64,000 nt of DNA, from positions 3,548,501 to 3,612,500 of the forward strand of contig JACATO010002186.1 in NCBI GenBank assembly GCA_018389105.1. Direction: 5' to 3'. The stretch comes from Nautilus pompilius (taxonomy: Eukaryota > Mollusca > Cephalopoda > Nautilida > Nautilidae). Numbering within the stretch: the first letter of the stretch is position 1; each line of letters starts with the position of its first letter. The translations under genes were made by a program, and so were the position numbers. Shown here in pieces: positions 36,861-48,303 of the stretch. The notes under the pieces are model-generated. The model saw nothing but the letters and a program-made list of their open reading frames with translations, ran no database searches and was not told the DNA's origin.

Positions 36861-39800
36861 GAAAAAAAATTGTATGCACTTATTTAAATGAATTAAACAC
36901 TTTTTTTTTTTTGGAGCATCTTTATAAATTAAATTAAACAGTTTTATCCCCTTTTATTTGTAATGGATCACTTTCTATCAATGAATAAATAGCTAGTTTG
37001 AGAGCTCCCTGGCCCACAATGGTGTAGCTAAATCACACTTGCATGTAAATTAAACCTTTTGTTGTTTATTCTGGCTCTTTTGCATTACAAATTTGATATT
37101 AGTGTTCTTAATATATACAGCTATAGAGTTTGAGTAACATGACTCTAAGTGTTAAAAATATCGATTTTGAACTGAATTATTCATGCTAATTGTCAGTGGA
37201 AACAGGTGTGATGATGTGGCTTCATAGAGAACCTTGCTTCAGTTAGACTCGCTGTTTGTAGGCTTTCATTTTGTCTTTTGACCCTTTTTAATTTGAGAAT
37301 TCGGATTAACATTTATTAGAGTTCCTGGTGAGTGATCGCACAATAATTGACTAAAATAAAGGAAACTGGTCCGATAGTGCATACTTAATATTTAGGATTA
37401 TAAAGTAAACAGTAAATTCTGTTGTTAATTCAAATCTACATTCAGGTGAATGTTAGCATAAATACACTGTCAAATCATTTACTTTATACCCCTGAGTCTC
37501 CCTGGCCCCTGTAGATGTAAGCTCTACACCGCTATAAGCAATGGTAAAATGGGGCTAACCTGGGCACGGAACAACAAAACCTAAATCTAGCATGCAGAAA
37601 ATTTCAATGTCAGTTTGTGATGGTTGAAATTGTACTCTAAATTCTGCTGCTTTGTTATACATAAAGAAATATTTTTGTTTAAAAATATGAAAGAGGGTCA
37701 GTGGAAATATTTTTTCTTAGATGCCATTGAGTAATAATACAATCACACAGCCTTTCTTAAGTCCACTGGTTGCAGTTTTTAAAGAACCGTTTGTTTTTTG
37801 TTAAAACAGTGATGGTGCTGGATGCTATACAAATACCAGATAGATATCTTTATTTTCTTCTGCATCGATGTGTTTTTTGTTCTCAGTTGGATTAGTTATA
37901 TAAATTCAGTGACTAGAGATAGATCATTATTTATAGATGACATTTTATAGTACTTTCTATGACCATTTTGTATATTTTTTGTCATCCTGGCAAATGTCAA
38001 AATGTACTTGGAATTTTTATCTAAAGTTACTGCAATAGTATTTTAATTTCTAGATGCTCTGACAGCTCAAAGCATTAAATAAATAAACAACAAACCTTGT
38101 TTGCTGTGGTGATGACAAATTAACACACTGGCACCTGCATGCGTGCACACCTAAACCTTTGCTGGCTTATTTGGGAGAACAACCAATAAAAAAAAAAGAA
38201 GTAAATTTAAAAGATTATACTTGTATTAGGCAACATTGAGAAAGTTTCAAGGATTTGTATTTTATAGTTATCAGAACCAGTAATGCTTTCGTTTTACAAC
38301 ATATGTAGAATATTATTTCTCATTGAATTTTTTATCATCTGCAACATTAAGATACCATCTTTTATGCTACTAGAGATTGTTTGTCCATGTGTTAAAGTAG
38401 GATGGAGAATGTGATTATAGATGGTGCTAGGTGGTTTTACAAAATAGAAAACACAAACAGATTTTCTAAGTCCTTATGCTATGTGATGGGATTTTCTATA
38501 TATATATATAAAGAGTCGTTTACTCATCAAAATGTATAATAAATTCTTAAAATCTCCAGGAGGTGGCTTATTTCGCAATCTCTCGTTTTTGAATAAATCA
38601 GCTTCCGCAGAATGTTGTCATAATCTATTAGCCTCTGCTGCTCAGATTGTTTGACTGATCAAAAGAAGTGTCTCGTCCCGGAAGGTTTTTCCATCTCTCT
38701 CAGACAGGGCCTCTGGGATTGACTTTTTAATCTGAATAAAGGATATTGGCTTATTTAATGTTTTCCAAAGATATAAAACAAACAGTCTCTTGACGAAGCT
38801 GGTTGCTGAAACACTTTACAGGTATATGCTGCCTGATGTAATAGAGTAGGAAAAGAAATGTGAATGTGTCCACTGCTTATTTTGTATTTATTGCAGCATG
38901 AAAACTACTTCAAAATGACTACTCAACCAGATTTTGAGTAGTTTTATTTGCATCTGATTAAAAAAAAAAGTCCACTGTATGTATAACTGCATGTAAGAGG
39001 TGTGGAAGAAGTTGAATCTGTTTACATTCAAAATGGAATACAAGGAGTCCAGTGATGATCCAGAAGAGAGAGGGGGGTGGTAATGGCTCATCCACAGTAT
39101 TATTGTGAAGTTTGAATCAATTGAAAATGTGGTTTATAAGCTTAGAGGAGCATCCAAATGAGAGCGTGGAGAAAGATGAGTAAAACAAGGAAAACTGTCA
39201 GAACTGCAGAGAAACAGCTACCACTTCTCGAGCAAACAGACTAGTTTAAGAACTGAGCATGTAAAAATGCCCCAAGAGTTTTTGGATGGACTTTTATGGA
39301 GTGGAGAAATTAAAACAAACAAAAAACAAATCAAAAGGTCCTTTTTTTTATAATGCAGGTGGGGAAGCAGCCTGATGAAAAGTATTGTATTCATTACACG
39401 AGATTAGAATTTTTAACGCCCAAAGATTCCTGTGTTTGCATTTTGACATTCAAAACAAGATTTGGCCAGTACCTTTTTTATATTATTTAAAACGAACCTA
39501 TGATCTAAATTTAGAAAGGGCTGAATTCTCCCTAAAGGGCTATGGCATGATCTTAGGAAAATGATGCCTTGTCCGTGTAGGCAGCCTTATATATTATCAT
39601 TCTACATAACGAACAATCTGTCTGCTGCTGCTCTGTAACACATTTTTAGTACCAATCTGAAACAGTTAAACAATACTATTTTTTGTTTGTTTTTTCAACA
39701 CTATGCATACAATTTTAAGTACTGAATGTACATTCTGTTCATTTGCATATTTAAGAAAGACATTGGCTGATAAAAGTTTAGTGGAAAACGAATGAGGAAT

Positions 39801-40351
39801 TTTGTAGACTGAAAGGGCAAAATACACGCCACATCTAACTTATGAGATTGGATAAACACCGCTGTTTCATTCAATAGGGTAGCAATGAATGTAAATTTAC
39901 AAAGCACAGAAGCATCCAAAGGATTCTATATTTTTTGCTGCATAGTCAAATTGGCTGATTTTCCCATTTCTCTTTCCCACATTAATAGATAAGTTGATTT
40001 AAAGTATAAGACCAGGCTGGACCAACTACAGTAGTTAGCCAAACTTTCAGCAAGCCAGAACATTGCCAGATTCTTCATAACACTGTTGCATCACATTGGA
40101 TGATGCTATGACTACGTGGAATGACATTTTCATGCTGCATGCCACCCCTTTCCTGAGTTGTAAATTAACATGATGTATGGGGTCATTGTTAATATTCTTG
40201 ATAATATATTTAAATAAATTTAAGAACATTAAAAATCTTTAAGAAAATGAGCTAACTATTCTGAGATGAATTAAAGTCTTTAAATTTATTTAGGCACTAA
40301 TTAAGAGTTTAAATAGTGTCGTCTTAATAGCATAGAAAAGATCTTGTCACA

Positions 40352-40445
40352 TTTGATATGTAATAGAAATGTTTATATATCCAGATTTATTTTTATAGTG
40401 AATATGAAGAAAGCCATGCGTTCCTGGCTGCTATGGTAATGTAAC
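40352..40445 (+). repeat. small dispersed repeat, copy 2
   Basis: This is a same-orientation copy of 36752-36860, about 3.6 kb downstream, with small deletions relative to copy 1 (for example around GCGTTCCTGGCTGCTATGG). It is directly followed by another repeated segment (40455-40530). Confidence 0.7.
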
Positions 40446-40454
40446 TTTTAAGTA

Positions 40455-40530
40455 TTACATTATTGGTGGATTGATTAGGCCATTAACTTTTTCTATCTAA
40501 CTGTGTTTGTGTACATATTGACATGTAAAC
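40455..40530 (+). repeat. short repeat segment, copy 1
   Basis: It resembles 41690-41765: GTATTAC, TGATGGATT-like, AAGCCATTA-like, TTTTT, ATCTAACTG and TTTGTGTA recur in order. It abuts the previous repeat, so the two may be parts of one larger family. Confidence 0.5.
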
Positions 40531-41689
40531 ATTATTGACATCCATTTTATAAATATGCTTTACAATTTGCCTAGTAAAATAGTTGATAAATGCTTTAAAA
40601 AACATGGTAAATAAGCATTTTGGAAAGGTTGCCTCTTAGAACCAGTAAGATTTGAATGATTGTATTTTCGATCTTTGATGATACTTTTATTTAAACCCCT
40701 ACACCATGCCCAAAATAACTAATGCTATTTTAAAGTTATTTAAGGTGGTTAATCTTTTCTATCATTTTCAGTTTCAAAAAAAAAGAATAGTTGACGCTGA
40801 AAATATGTTATTAAAATGATACCTCTATATTTAACTTTAAAAAGAAAACTGAAAACTGTGATTAAAGGAAAAATTAAATTATAGTGACAAGCTTCTTTGA
40901 TGATAATGCAGAAATGTTAAGATAAAATCTACAACTTTAAAAACTCACCGAATAATACTAATAATAAGTAGCTTAGACTGCATAGACCAGCATTAATGTG
41001 GTCTGTCAGCATGTAGAACCTTTAATGAGAAACACAAACTTTAATAATAGGGCTACAGTTGTTAAATATTTTGGAAATTTGTAAAATTAAGAATAGGTGA
41101 AGTTGTAGTAGGTACAAGTTGAACTTGTTTTTCTTTAATTTATGCCTCCTCAGTTGTATCTGAGCTATTTGTAAAGTTTAGTTCTTTGTAACTGTTGTTA
41201 GGATTTACTGCAGTTAATGATTGTGTGCCATTGTACAACAATGAGACGCATTTTTTACAAAATAAAATGAGTTTAAACAATGTTTAAGTGAAGACTAGTT
41301 GAAACACATTTGAGGAGTACAGATTGCTGCGCCTATCTACATTATACCTAGAGAACTTTGTACATTTGTTTGAGAAGTTTTCATGATATGACTGCAATAA
41401 GTAGCTGCCTCACTAGTGTCCCTACATCTCAGGTCCATGGTGGGTGAAGTTCCCAGCTTATTTTTCAACTGATGGTCTTACAAGGGAGTCACACATTTAA
41501 TCAGAATATCTGGTGTCGTCTTTGAATCTTACACACATCTTCATAACATTTGGCTCTTCAAATTAGTTTCAATCCATAATGCATGAAACCCAGGCATGAG
41601 GTTCCAGTATGCATTATTTGATCCTACCTATTAATAATAAAAACAATGAAGTTTTGTCCATAGCCATAATTTTTTTTTGAAAACTTGTT

Positions 41690-41765
41690 AGGTATTACTT
41701 TGTTGATGGATTTAATTAAGCCATTATATATTTTTTAATCTAACTGCATTTGTGTATATGTTCAG
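41690..41765 (+). repeat. short repeat segment, copy 2
   Basis: A diverged same-orientation copy of 40455-40530, about 1.2 kb downstream. Confidence 0.5.
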
Positions 41766-43641
41766 TTTTTTTAAATCTATACTATATATTGAGAATTGTT
41801 TTCAGTGCATGCTTACACTTGCCCACACGAGCCAGTCACACTGACCTGACTGCTGCATTGAAGGCATCAGTAGTTTTAACTACTGAGCCAGGAAGTGAAC
41901 TATTTCATCCAGCTAACACTGCACCAGTTTTTGTCAAAGAGTATAATCTTAACTAAAAGAATAGATTCGACCTCAAAAAAATCTCCCGTGATATGTATTT
42001 TGGGGAGAGGAGTTGGATGTGGAGTGGGTTTTACTTTTAATGAATATTTTTTCACAAAAAGTTAATTATTATTGTTAGTACTTCTTTTATACACTTGAAT
42101 TTTAAGATGATTCTTAAGCTTACCCATCCAACACCAAAGAGCTTAGTTTTTAACACTTGATTTATTTATTTAAAAAAAAAAAAACTATTTCATCTTAAAA
42201 TATTGCCAGTTTCGTTATCAGTATATTGTAGAAAGATGTTGTCATTTTAATAATTTTGTAAACTACAGACTAGCAGGAAGAAAGCTAAACCTAACACACA
42301 CATGTACACATATCTTCAACAAAAAAAAAAACAGCCTTAATTTCTGTTTAAAAACAATCCAGATATTAGATATTTCTGTGTGGTGCAAGAATGATTAACT
42401 TTGAGATTCAGCATTTAAAAAAAAAAAAAAATAATTTTTTGGAAGGAGAAAACTCTATCAGAGTTGAGAGAGAAGTTAACTAGCAAGCTCAAGGAAGTGG
42501 AGTTTCATACTGGCCAGTTGACATCAGCAGTTTTTAAAACTGGCTAATTGATTCTAAAGAGCAAGTGTGTCATTGTGCTAAGAGTACTGAGTTTCCTTGA
42601 CCTGAGAATAACTCATCTTGTGGAGGTAATTTTCACTCAACATTTTCAGTCAGTCAGCAGTTAAATAGATGTCTGTTTGAATATTCAGCATTTACTGCGG
42701 ATTCCAACTTGGAAAAGCTCTACAGGATGATGCGGAAAGAAGAGCAAGCTAACTCCAGATAATTTACTCATTCTTTTAGAGTAGAATGATTTAACTCTAC
42801 CATATGAAAGGCAATAGAGGCAGATTTGAATCTTATTGAAAGAAAAGCAAGCAGAATTTTCATTCTTTGTTTTAGTATGTTGTTTATTAATACTACAATA
42901 TCTAAACTAATCACTTTTTGATTACCTCTTAATTCTAAGTTAAAACCTTTGGTTTTGACTGACTGACTGCTCCTGCATTGCCAAAACATTTTAAATGTTG
43001 ATAAATGTAGCGCAAATTTTAGTAGAAAGGAAGTCAATATTTCCCTTCAATGTAAACTAGCTGAAACACCCAGATTTTTTGTAACAGCCATAATGTTATA
43101 CATAATTTTAAAATTTTCTAAATGTTCATATCTATATTCTGTTAATAATTTAGCTATAGGGTTTGGGCGTACATATATTCTTAAACACAAACAAACACAC
43201 ACACACAGTGAGAGAGAGATGGTTCTTCTAGCCATTCTGAATAATTGACCAAAAGTTGGTTGATAAGCAAAATAATATATTTGTAGTTTTATCTAGTAAA
43301 GCTGGTACATTATTGTTTTTTGAGTAAATCTGTATAGAACAGTGGCAGATAAAGAAGAAACAAACTGGATAGATTCTGGTTCTCCAGGAAAGAGTGTTGT
43401 AAGTTTAGCAGTTTAAAAAAAAAAAAAAAGTTTTTATGTATAATATAGATATACATCTTGAGAGTAGCAATGATATATCATGAAATCCTAGGTAGCAATT
43501 ATGAGATTACTTTTCCCAAGGCTACATCATTTGATTAAAATAGACTCTTTTATCATGGTTGATTTGTATCAGATCATTATAACTGATATTCAATGATTAT
43601 GGAATACTAAATTGTTTGCATGTGCATGGGAGCGTGTGCGT

Positions 43642-43642
<1 letters not shown>

Positions 43643-43679
<37 letters not shown>
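43643..43679 (+). repeat. (CA)n microsatellite with an adjoining alternating purine-pyrimidine tract
   Basis: About 18 CA units. Together with the GCGTGTGCGTG just before (43632-43642) this makes an alternating purine-pyrimidine tract capable of Z-DNA. It lies about 270 bases upstream of the next exon. Confidence 0.95.
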
Positions 43680-43949
43680 CTTTCTTACTTATCCATTTTA
43701 CCAGATCCGGGTTAAAAAATGTAGACTCACTGGAAGTGAAATATAAGTGGCATTTGAACTGCCTGCCTGCCTGCTTGCATACGTAGCTAGTCTAGGAAGG
43801 AAGTTCTCAACTAGCAGCTTATGGTGATGTTTGGGACTAAGCCCAGAGCTGCCGCCATTAGATTACGGTTATTGTCCATTCTTTTCTTTTCCTTTTTTTT
43901 AATTCATGGGACTTGATATTTACTTTACTTATTCTTGTTTTGATTGTAG

Positions 43950-44008
43950 GTTTGGATGATGGAGGTGGTTGGAATAACAATAACCAAGTTTCTAATTATG
44001 AGGCGCGA
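43950..44008 (+). CDS. E-protein, third recognised exon
   Basis: This 59-nt exon has acceptor TTGATTGTAG (to 43949) and donor GTAAGT (44009). Joined to the preceding exon it completes a split Gly codon and reads LDDGGGWNNNNQVSNYEAR, ending in phase 0. A short acidic LDD/IDE patch followed by Gly/Ser and a Trp (as in G-x-D-[DE]-x-G-x-x-x-W) occupies the same place in vertebrate TCF12 and TCF4, just after the AD1 exon pair. This supports its membership beyond the splice phase alone. The Asn run is not seen in vertebrates. Residues 46-65 of the assembled protein. Confidence 0.9.
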
Positions 44009-45287
44009 GTAAGTATTTGTTTTGTTTATGTATAATGTGACAAGTAAACAACATACAAAACCTGTTTATTTTGTTGCTGGAAACTATAATAGTGGCAGCT
44101 AGTTAGTATATATCGCTGAACTGTTGAGAAAATAAATGTTATTCAGTTGTCTTAAATAACCACTAAATTCAAGTTCAATCAGCAAAGAAGGTAACTCGCC
44201 TGCATTTTGAAAAAGAAAGGGCTGGGTCTCAGTATCAACTTTCCATATCTTTACTTCAGATAAAGCATATGGAGGCTTGATGGATATTTGAAATATTCTG
44301 GTTTCTTGGTTTTTCTGATTTCCCTTTTCTACTGTAATTATTTGGAGAAGTATTGAAAGACAAAGCCAGTATTGTACTCTGGAAGCTCAAAAAAGAAACC
44401 TTTTATTTTAACCTTATTTTTGTTTTTAAATATTAATTACATTCACTTTCATTTTAAAACGATGTCACTGGTAAATAACTTTTTTTTGGAAGTCTTTAAT
44501 AATTTTTGTGATATTTGTGCTTTATTAAATAAACAATGAAATATTCTAACGTAGATTTTACTTTTATGCATTTAATAGCTTAATATGCAATAATTGATCA
44601 TGGATGTTCAATATTAAGTTATTAAATATTTACTTATCCTAACACTATTGAGAGAATTCACAACAGCATAAGGGAAATAACCCACTAGCTCTGACTAGCA
44701 ATCAAAGGGAGACAAAATCTGATTTAGTTCACAAATACCTGCAGATCTGTTTATCTTTGTTTTTTAAGGTATTTTTAAAGTTTGGGAGGAGGAATAAAAT
44801 TGATTACTATGTTAAAGTCTTATTGAATTTTGATTATTTTAATTAAAAGTATATTTTTTGTTGTTTTAAATTGTAGCCCATGTTTGCTTGATATAAATTA
44901 AAGATAATCTGCCACCACTTTATTCAGCATTTCCCTCAAGAACAGATGGCAAATACTTGGTCTGTATGGCCCCTGCTTAGTTGCATTTAGATTGTTAAAA
45001 TTTAATAAAACTGCTTTTTAAGTGTTGTCGTCGTCTTTAAGGATTATTGACCAAGAAATGTGGACTTCACTATTTAGTCTTCCTGCACGTGACATTTTGA
45101 TGCTGTTAACCCTTTGCTAGAGTTTTGATCAGCCAGGATTTATATCTGCACACTTTATTGACTGGAATTTTAAAAATTGTGAAAATAACTGATAATTACT
45201 TAATGTTGCTAGTCATTAACCATATATTAAAACCATAGTTGTAATTTTTGCTTTTTTATGTTTAATATCTTATTGTTTCTCTTTCAG
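44009..45287 (+). other. intron 3 (about 1.3 kb), E-protein gene
   Basis: A phase-0 intron, AT-rich. I see no gene, repeat or recognisable element in it. An isolated ATCAAAGGG word (about 44702) resembles a TCF/LEF site, but one such word is not evidence. Confidence 0.85.
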
Positions 45288-45369
45288 ATGTATGATAGTC
45301 AAACATATAATGGCCAAGCAAATGAGAGCATGCACTCTTTTCTAAATAGTGATATGTCTGGCCTTATCC
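45288..45369 (+). CDS. E-protein, fourth recognised exon
   Basis: This 82-nt exon lies between a strong acceptor (TTTCTCTTTCAG to 45287) and donor GTAAGT (45370). In the phase set by the previous exon it reads MYDSQTYNGQANES and then MHSFLNSDMSGLI, plus one base of a His codon. The sequence is Ser/Asn/Tyr-rich and disorder-like, typical of the region between AD1 and AD2 in E proteins. I cannot align it to a specific vertebrate segment by eye. The assignment rests on the open frame, matching splice phases on both sides, strong signals and position. Residues 66-92. Confidence 0.88.
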
Positions 45370-48281
45370 GTAAGTAAAGTTAATTTATTTAGTTATCTTC
45401 TCATTTATAACACTATACTTCCTTTCAGGAATATTGTTTAAATAGGAAGATAGAACTATGAAGAGTAAGATTAGACCCCCCCAACTTCAATGTCTGTCTA
45501 CCTTTCTCTAGTTAGGAAGTGTTTTGAGTTACATCAGCAGTATTGTGATATATATATATTAGTAAAATGTTCTTGTTAAAGGTGATAAGGCAGCAGGTAT
45601 GATAAAGTCGAATACTTGAGCACAATAATAGAATATATTGTTATATAAGACTGGTTAATAGGGACAGCAGAATTGTTAGCAGCTGTGCGCAGCTGTATTA
45701 AATTTGTTTTCTTTAATACTGTTGGTATACAACTAGAAAGTTCCAAGCTTAAATAAATAGGGTAGACTGTTGGGAAATATAAACATCCTGTACTAGGGAG
45801 GGGTAGATAAAAGTGGTTTTATAAAAACTCTCTGCCACTGCAGATTTTGTTTACTATGCTGTTTATAGAATAATTGAAAGTTTTTTTCATATAGTGATGC
45901 ACTTCATTTTTGCATTTAAATGATAGTTTTAACTAAAGATTTTATTTATTTACATTTTTGATTCATGTATTCTTATTTCACACATTTTTTAAAAAGTTTA
46001 AATGTGCTGCCTCCTCCTCTTCTACCTATATTCATGAGAGAGAGAACTGGCTGCTACACCATGGCAATGATATGGCAGTTTTTCTCTTGCTTATAGCTTC
46101 ATTTTGAAAATCTTACATATTTGGCATACTCTTCAAAATGGATTTAAGAGTTAATAAAAATACACACACACAAATACTGATGTGTATCACCCAGAGTATT
46201 TTGTTGGTTTTTTAAGTGTTATATGCAGAGTTTCAGCATTTGCTATGTTTCTGATTTATCATTTATCTGTTGTTAAAAAAAAAAAAAAACCATTGCAAAG
46301 TACGCATTTATTGAAGTTTGCTACTTGATTAATCTGTAGTTGTACCCCATGAGGAATTTTTACATTAAGAGATTTTTGCTACAGAGGATGTAGGAATATC
46401 AAAACAATGCTTTATCAGCTGATCCCAAATTATTTCAAAGTTGGTGCAACTAAGGATTTTTTAAATTTGAAGACGAAATCTTAAGATATTCTACTTCTAT
46501 AGAACCACTTTCGTGTTTTCGGTGATCTCTTTAGCAGCCAGCCTTTTCCAATGGTATATTGATTGCTAATAAATGGAAAGTTATATAACACATTATAATA
46601 AATAGAAAGTTACTTTGACTTTATTTAAAGTTTTATTTTAAAGAACATTTTCAAACGCAAATTTTCAATTATAGTATATGCCGAGTTAAAAGATAATTAG
46701 TTTATTGAAGTGCTAAAGTAGAAACATTGTTAAGTTCGTGTACATCCATCTTTGTGCTTTATGGTGACAAGATAAAAATGAAGTATTGGGAAAATGTCAG
46801 AGTTGCTCTATTAAAGCTCTTCTTTGGACCCTCAGTAGTCTTTGTTGTGAGCTATTTGTTAATCTGATTTGTATGGGTTCTCCCAGAACCCACCTGATCC
46901 CTAAACCAGTGTCATACATCCATCACACCTCTCTACTTGTCACACAAGTAATTTATTTTGAAGAAAGGTAGAAGGATAAGAGATTACTTGTTTCCTGTTC
47001 ACACTTCACAAAAATTGAAAAAATGATGAGTTATATAATTGGTGTTTTTTTTATTAAATTTCTGTATTATATGGTTTTTGTTTTATTTTATAAATAATGA
47101 ATATTGTAATGTTATGTTATCTAACAGTAAACTCTAGTAACTGAAATATAGTTAGATAGAGCAATCAGTCTTCTTCTACAAAAGTAACATTTTAACGTGG
47201 TTTTATGCTCAGTTAAGGACTTCTGTGAAGGAAAAGAAGGTGGAGATTTTAGAAACATTAAGTTTTATCTTTTCTTTTTTAAACAAAAATTTGTTGTCAA
47301 ATGTTATTTACATAAAGATGTGTTTTTAAAACTTCTCCCATTTTGCTTTAATTTATTTTAAGAACTTGACATATGATATTATAAAATGGTGCATTCCAGC
47401 TCTCATTTAACTCTTGGTATAAAACTTATTGCGAAAATGGCAAAACCTGTAGACAGGAAAGTAGCAATCTTAATTATGTTAGACCAAATGAAATGAGAAC
47501 AAAAGTTTAAAAACAACTTATGAACTTAGCCACATCCCATACCATTGTTACCCAATCATGCTGCATCAGGGAAATTCGAACTACTGTTCTAAATAACATC
47601 TATGGCCCTAACGGTATGGCACAGCCCCTTCCTTATACATTTAATATCAGTAAAATTGGTTACATGATTAATTACAAGAAAATCACTATCCAGACAAAAC
47701 TGATTTTATTTACAAAATATAACACCACATGAAAACACCAGAACAAATCAGTTTTCTGCACTGTTTTTTATGGTCATGTGGCTTTCTTTGGGATGAAAGC
47801 CCAAGGTTTTACATTCTCATAACTACCGCTAGATTAATGTAATTACAGATGTTTTCAAAGCTTTTACCCCATTGTGAGGAACTCTGTTTTGACCCACTAT
47901 TCATGGTAGACTATTTGTAATAGCTAATATGCAAATTATGGTTGGAGTAACATTAATACTGCCAATAGGTATTGTGTAGAGGCAACACCATAGTGTGTGT
48001 GTGGATAAAATCACAGGTTTTTTTCTGAATAGTGGTTTCCTGTAATTAATTTTGGTTCATTATTTTCATTGCGATCTGACCCTTGTGGTGGCCGAGCTCA
48101 CCTCTAATAGTTGATAATCATTAAATGAATGTCTGTAGCATATCTAATAAAACTAATTTTGTTCATCATCACAAATTAAGAATTCAAAATCTATTAAAGT
48201 TTAACCATTTAATTGCAATATTGACAAAACTAGCATATTATGTACAAAAACAAACAACAAAGACAAAACCCCATTCAGATG

Positions 48282-48303
48282 TCTCTCTCTCTCTCTCTCT
48301 CTC
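48282..48303 (+). repeat. (TC)n microsatellite
   Basis: About 11 TC units. Confidence 0.9.

Larger units (their letters stand above)
21435..43949 (+). other. intron 2 (about 22.5 kb), E-protein gene
   Basis: A phase-1 intron. Contents I can name are the complex blocks 21760-22160 and 30780-31300 sharing a 19-bp word, an E-box cluster with a hairpin (22989-23282), GT and ATT microsatellites, a Tc1-like relic (28158 to about 29395), a piggyBac relic (about 33955-34232), two small dispersed repeat pairs and a CA tract just before the next exon. The stretches 26380-26570, 38560-38860 and 42450-42760 are more complex than their surroundings and may be conserved non-coding DNA. 34430-35230 may be further transposon debris, but I could not assign it. 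The rest is AT-rich and shows nothing I recognise. Confidence 0.85.
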
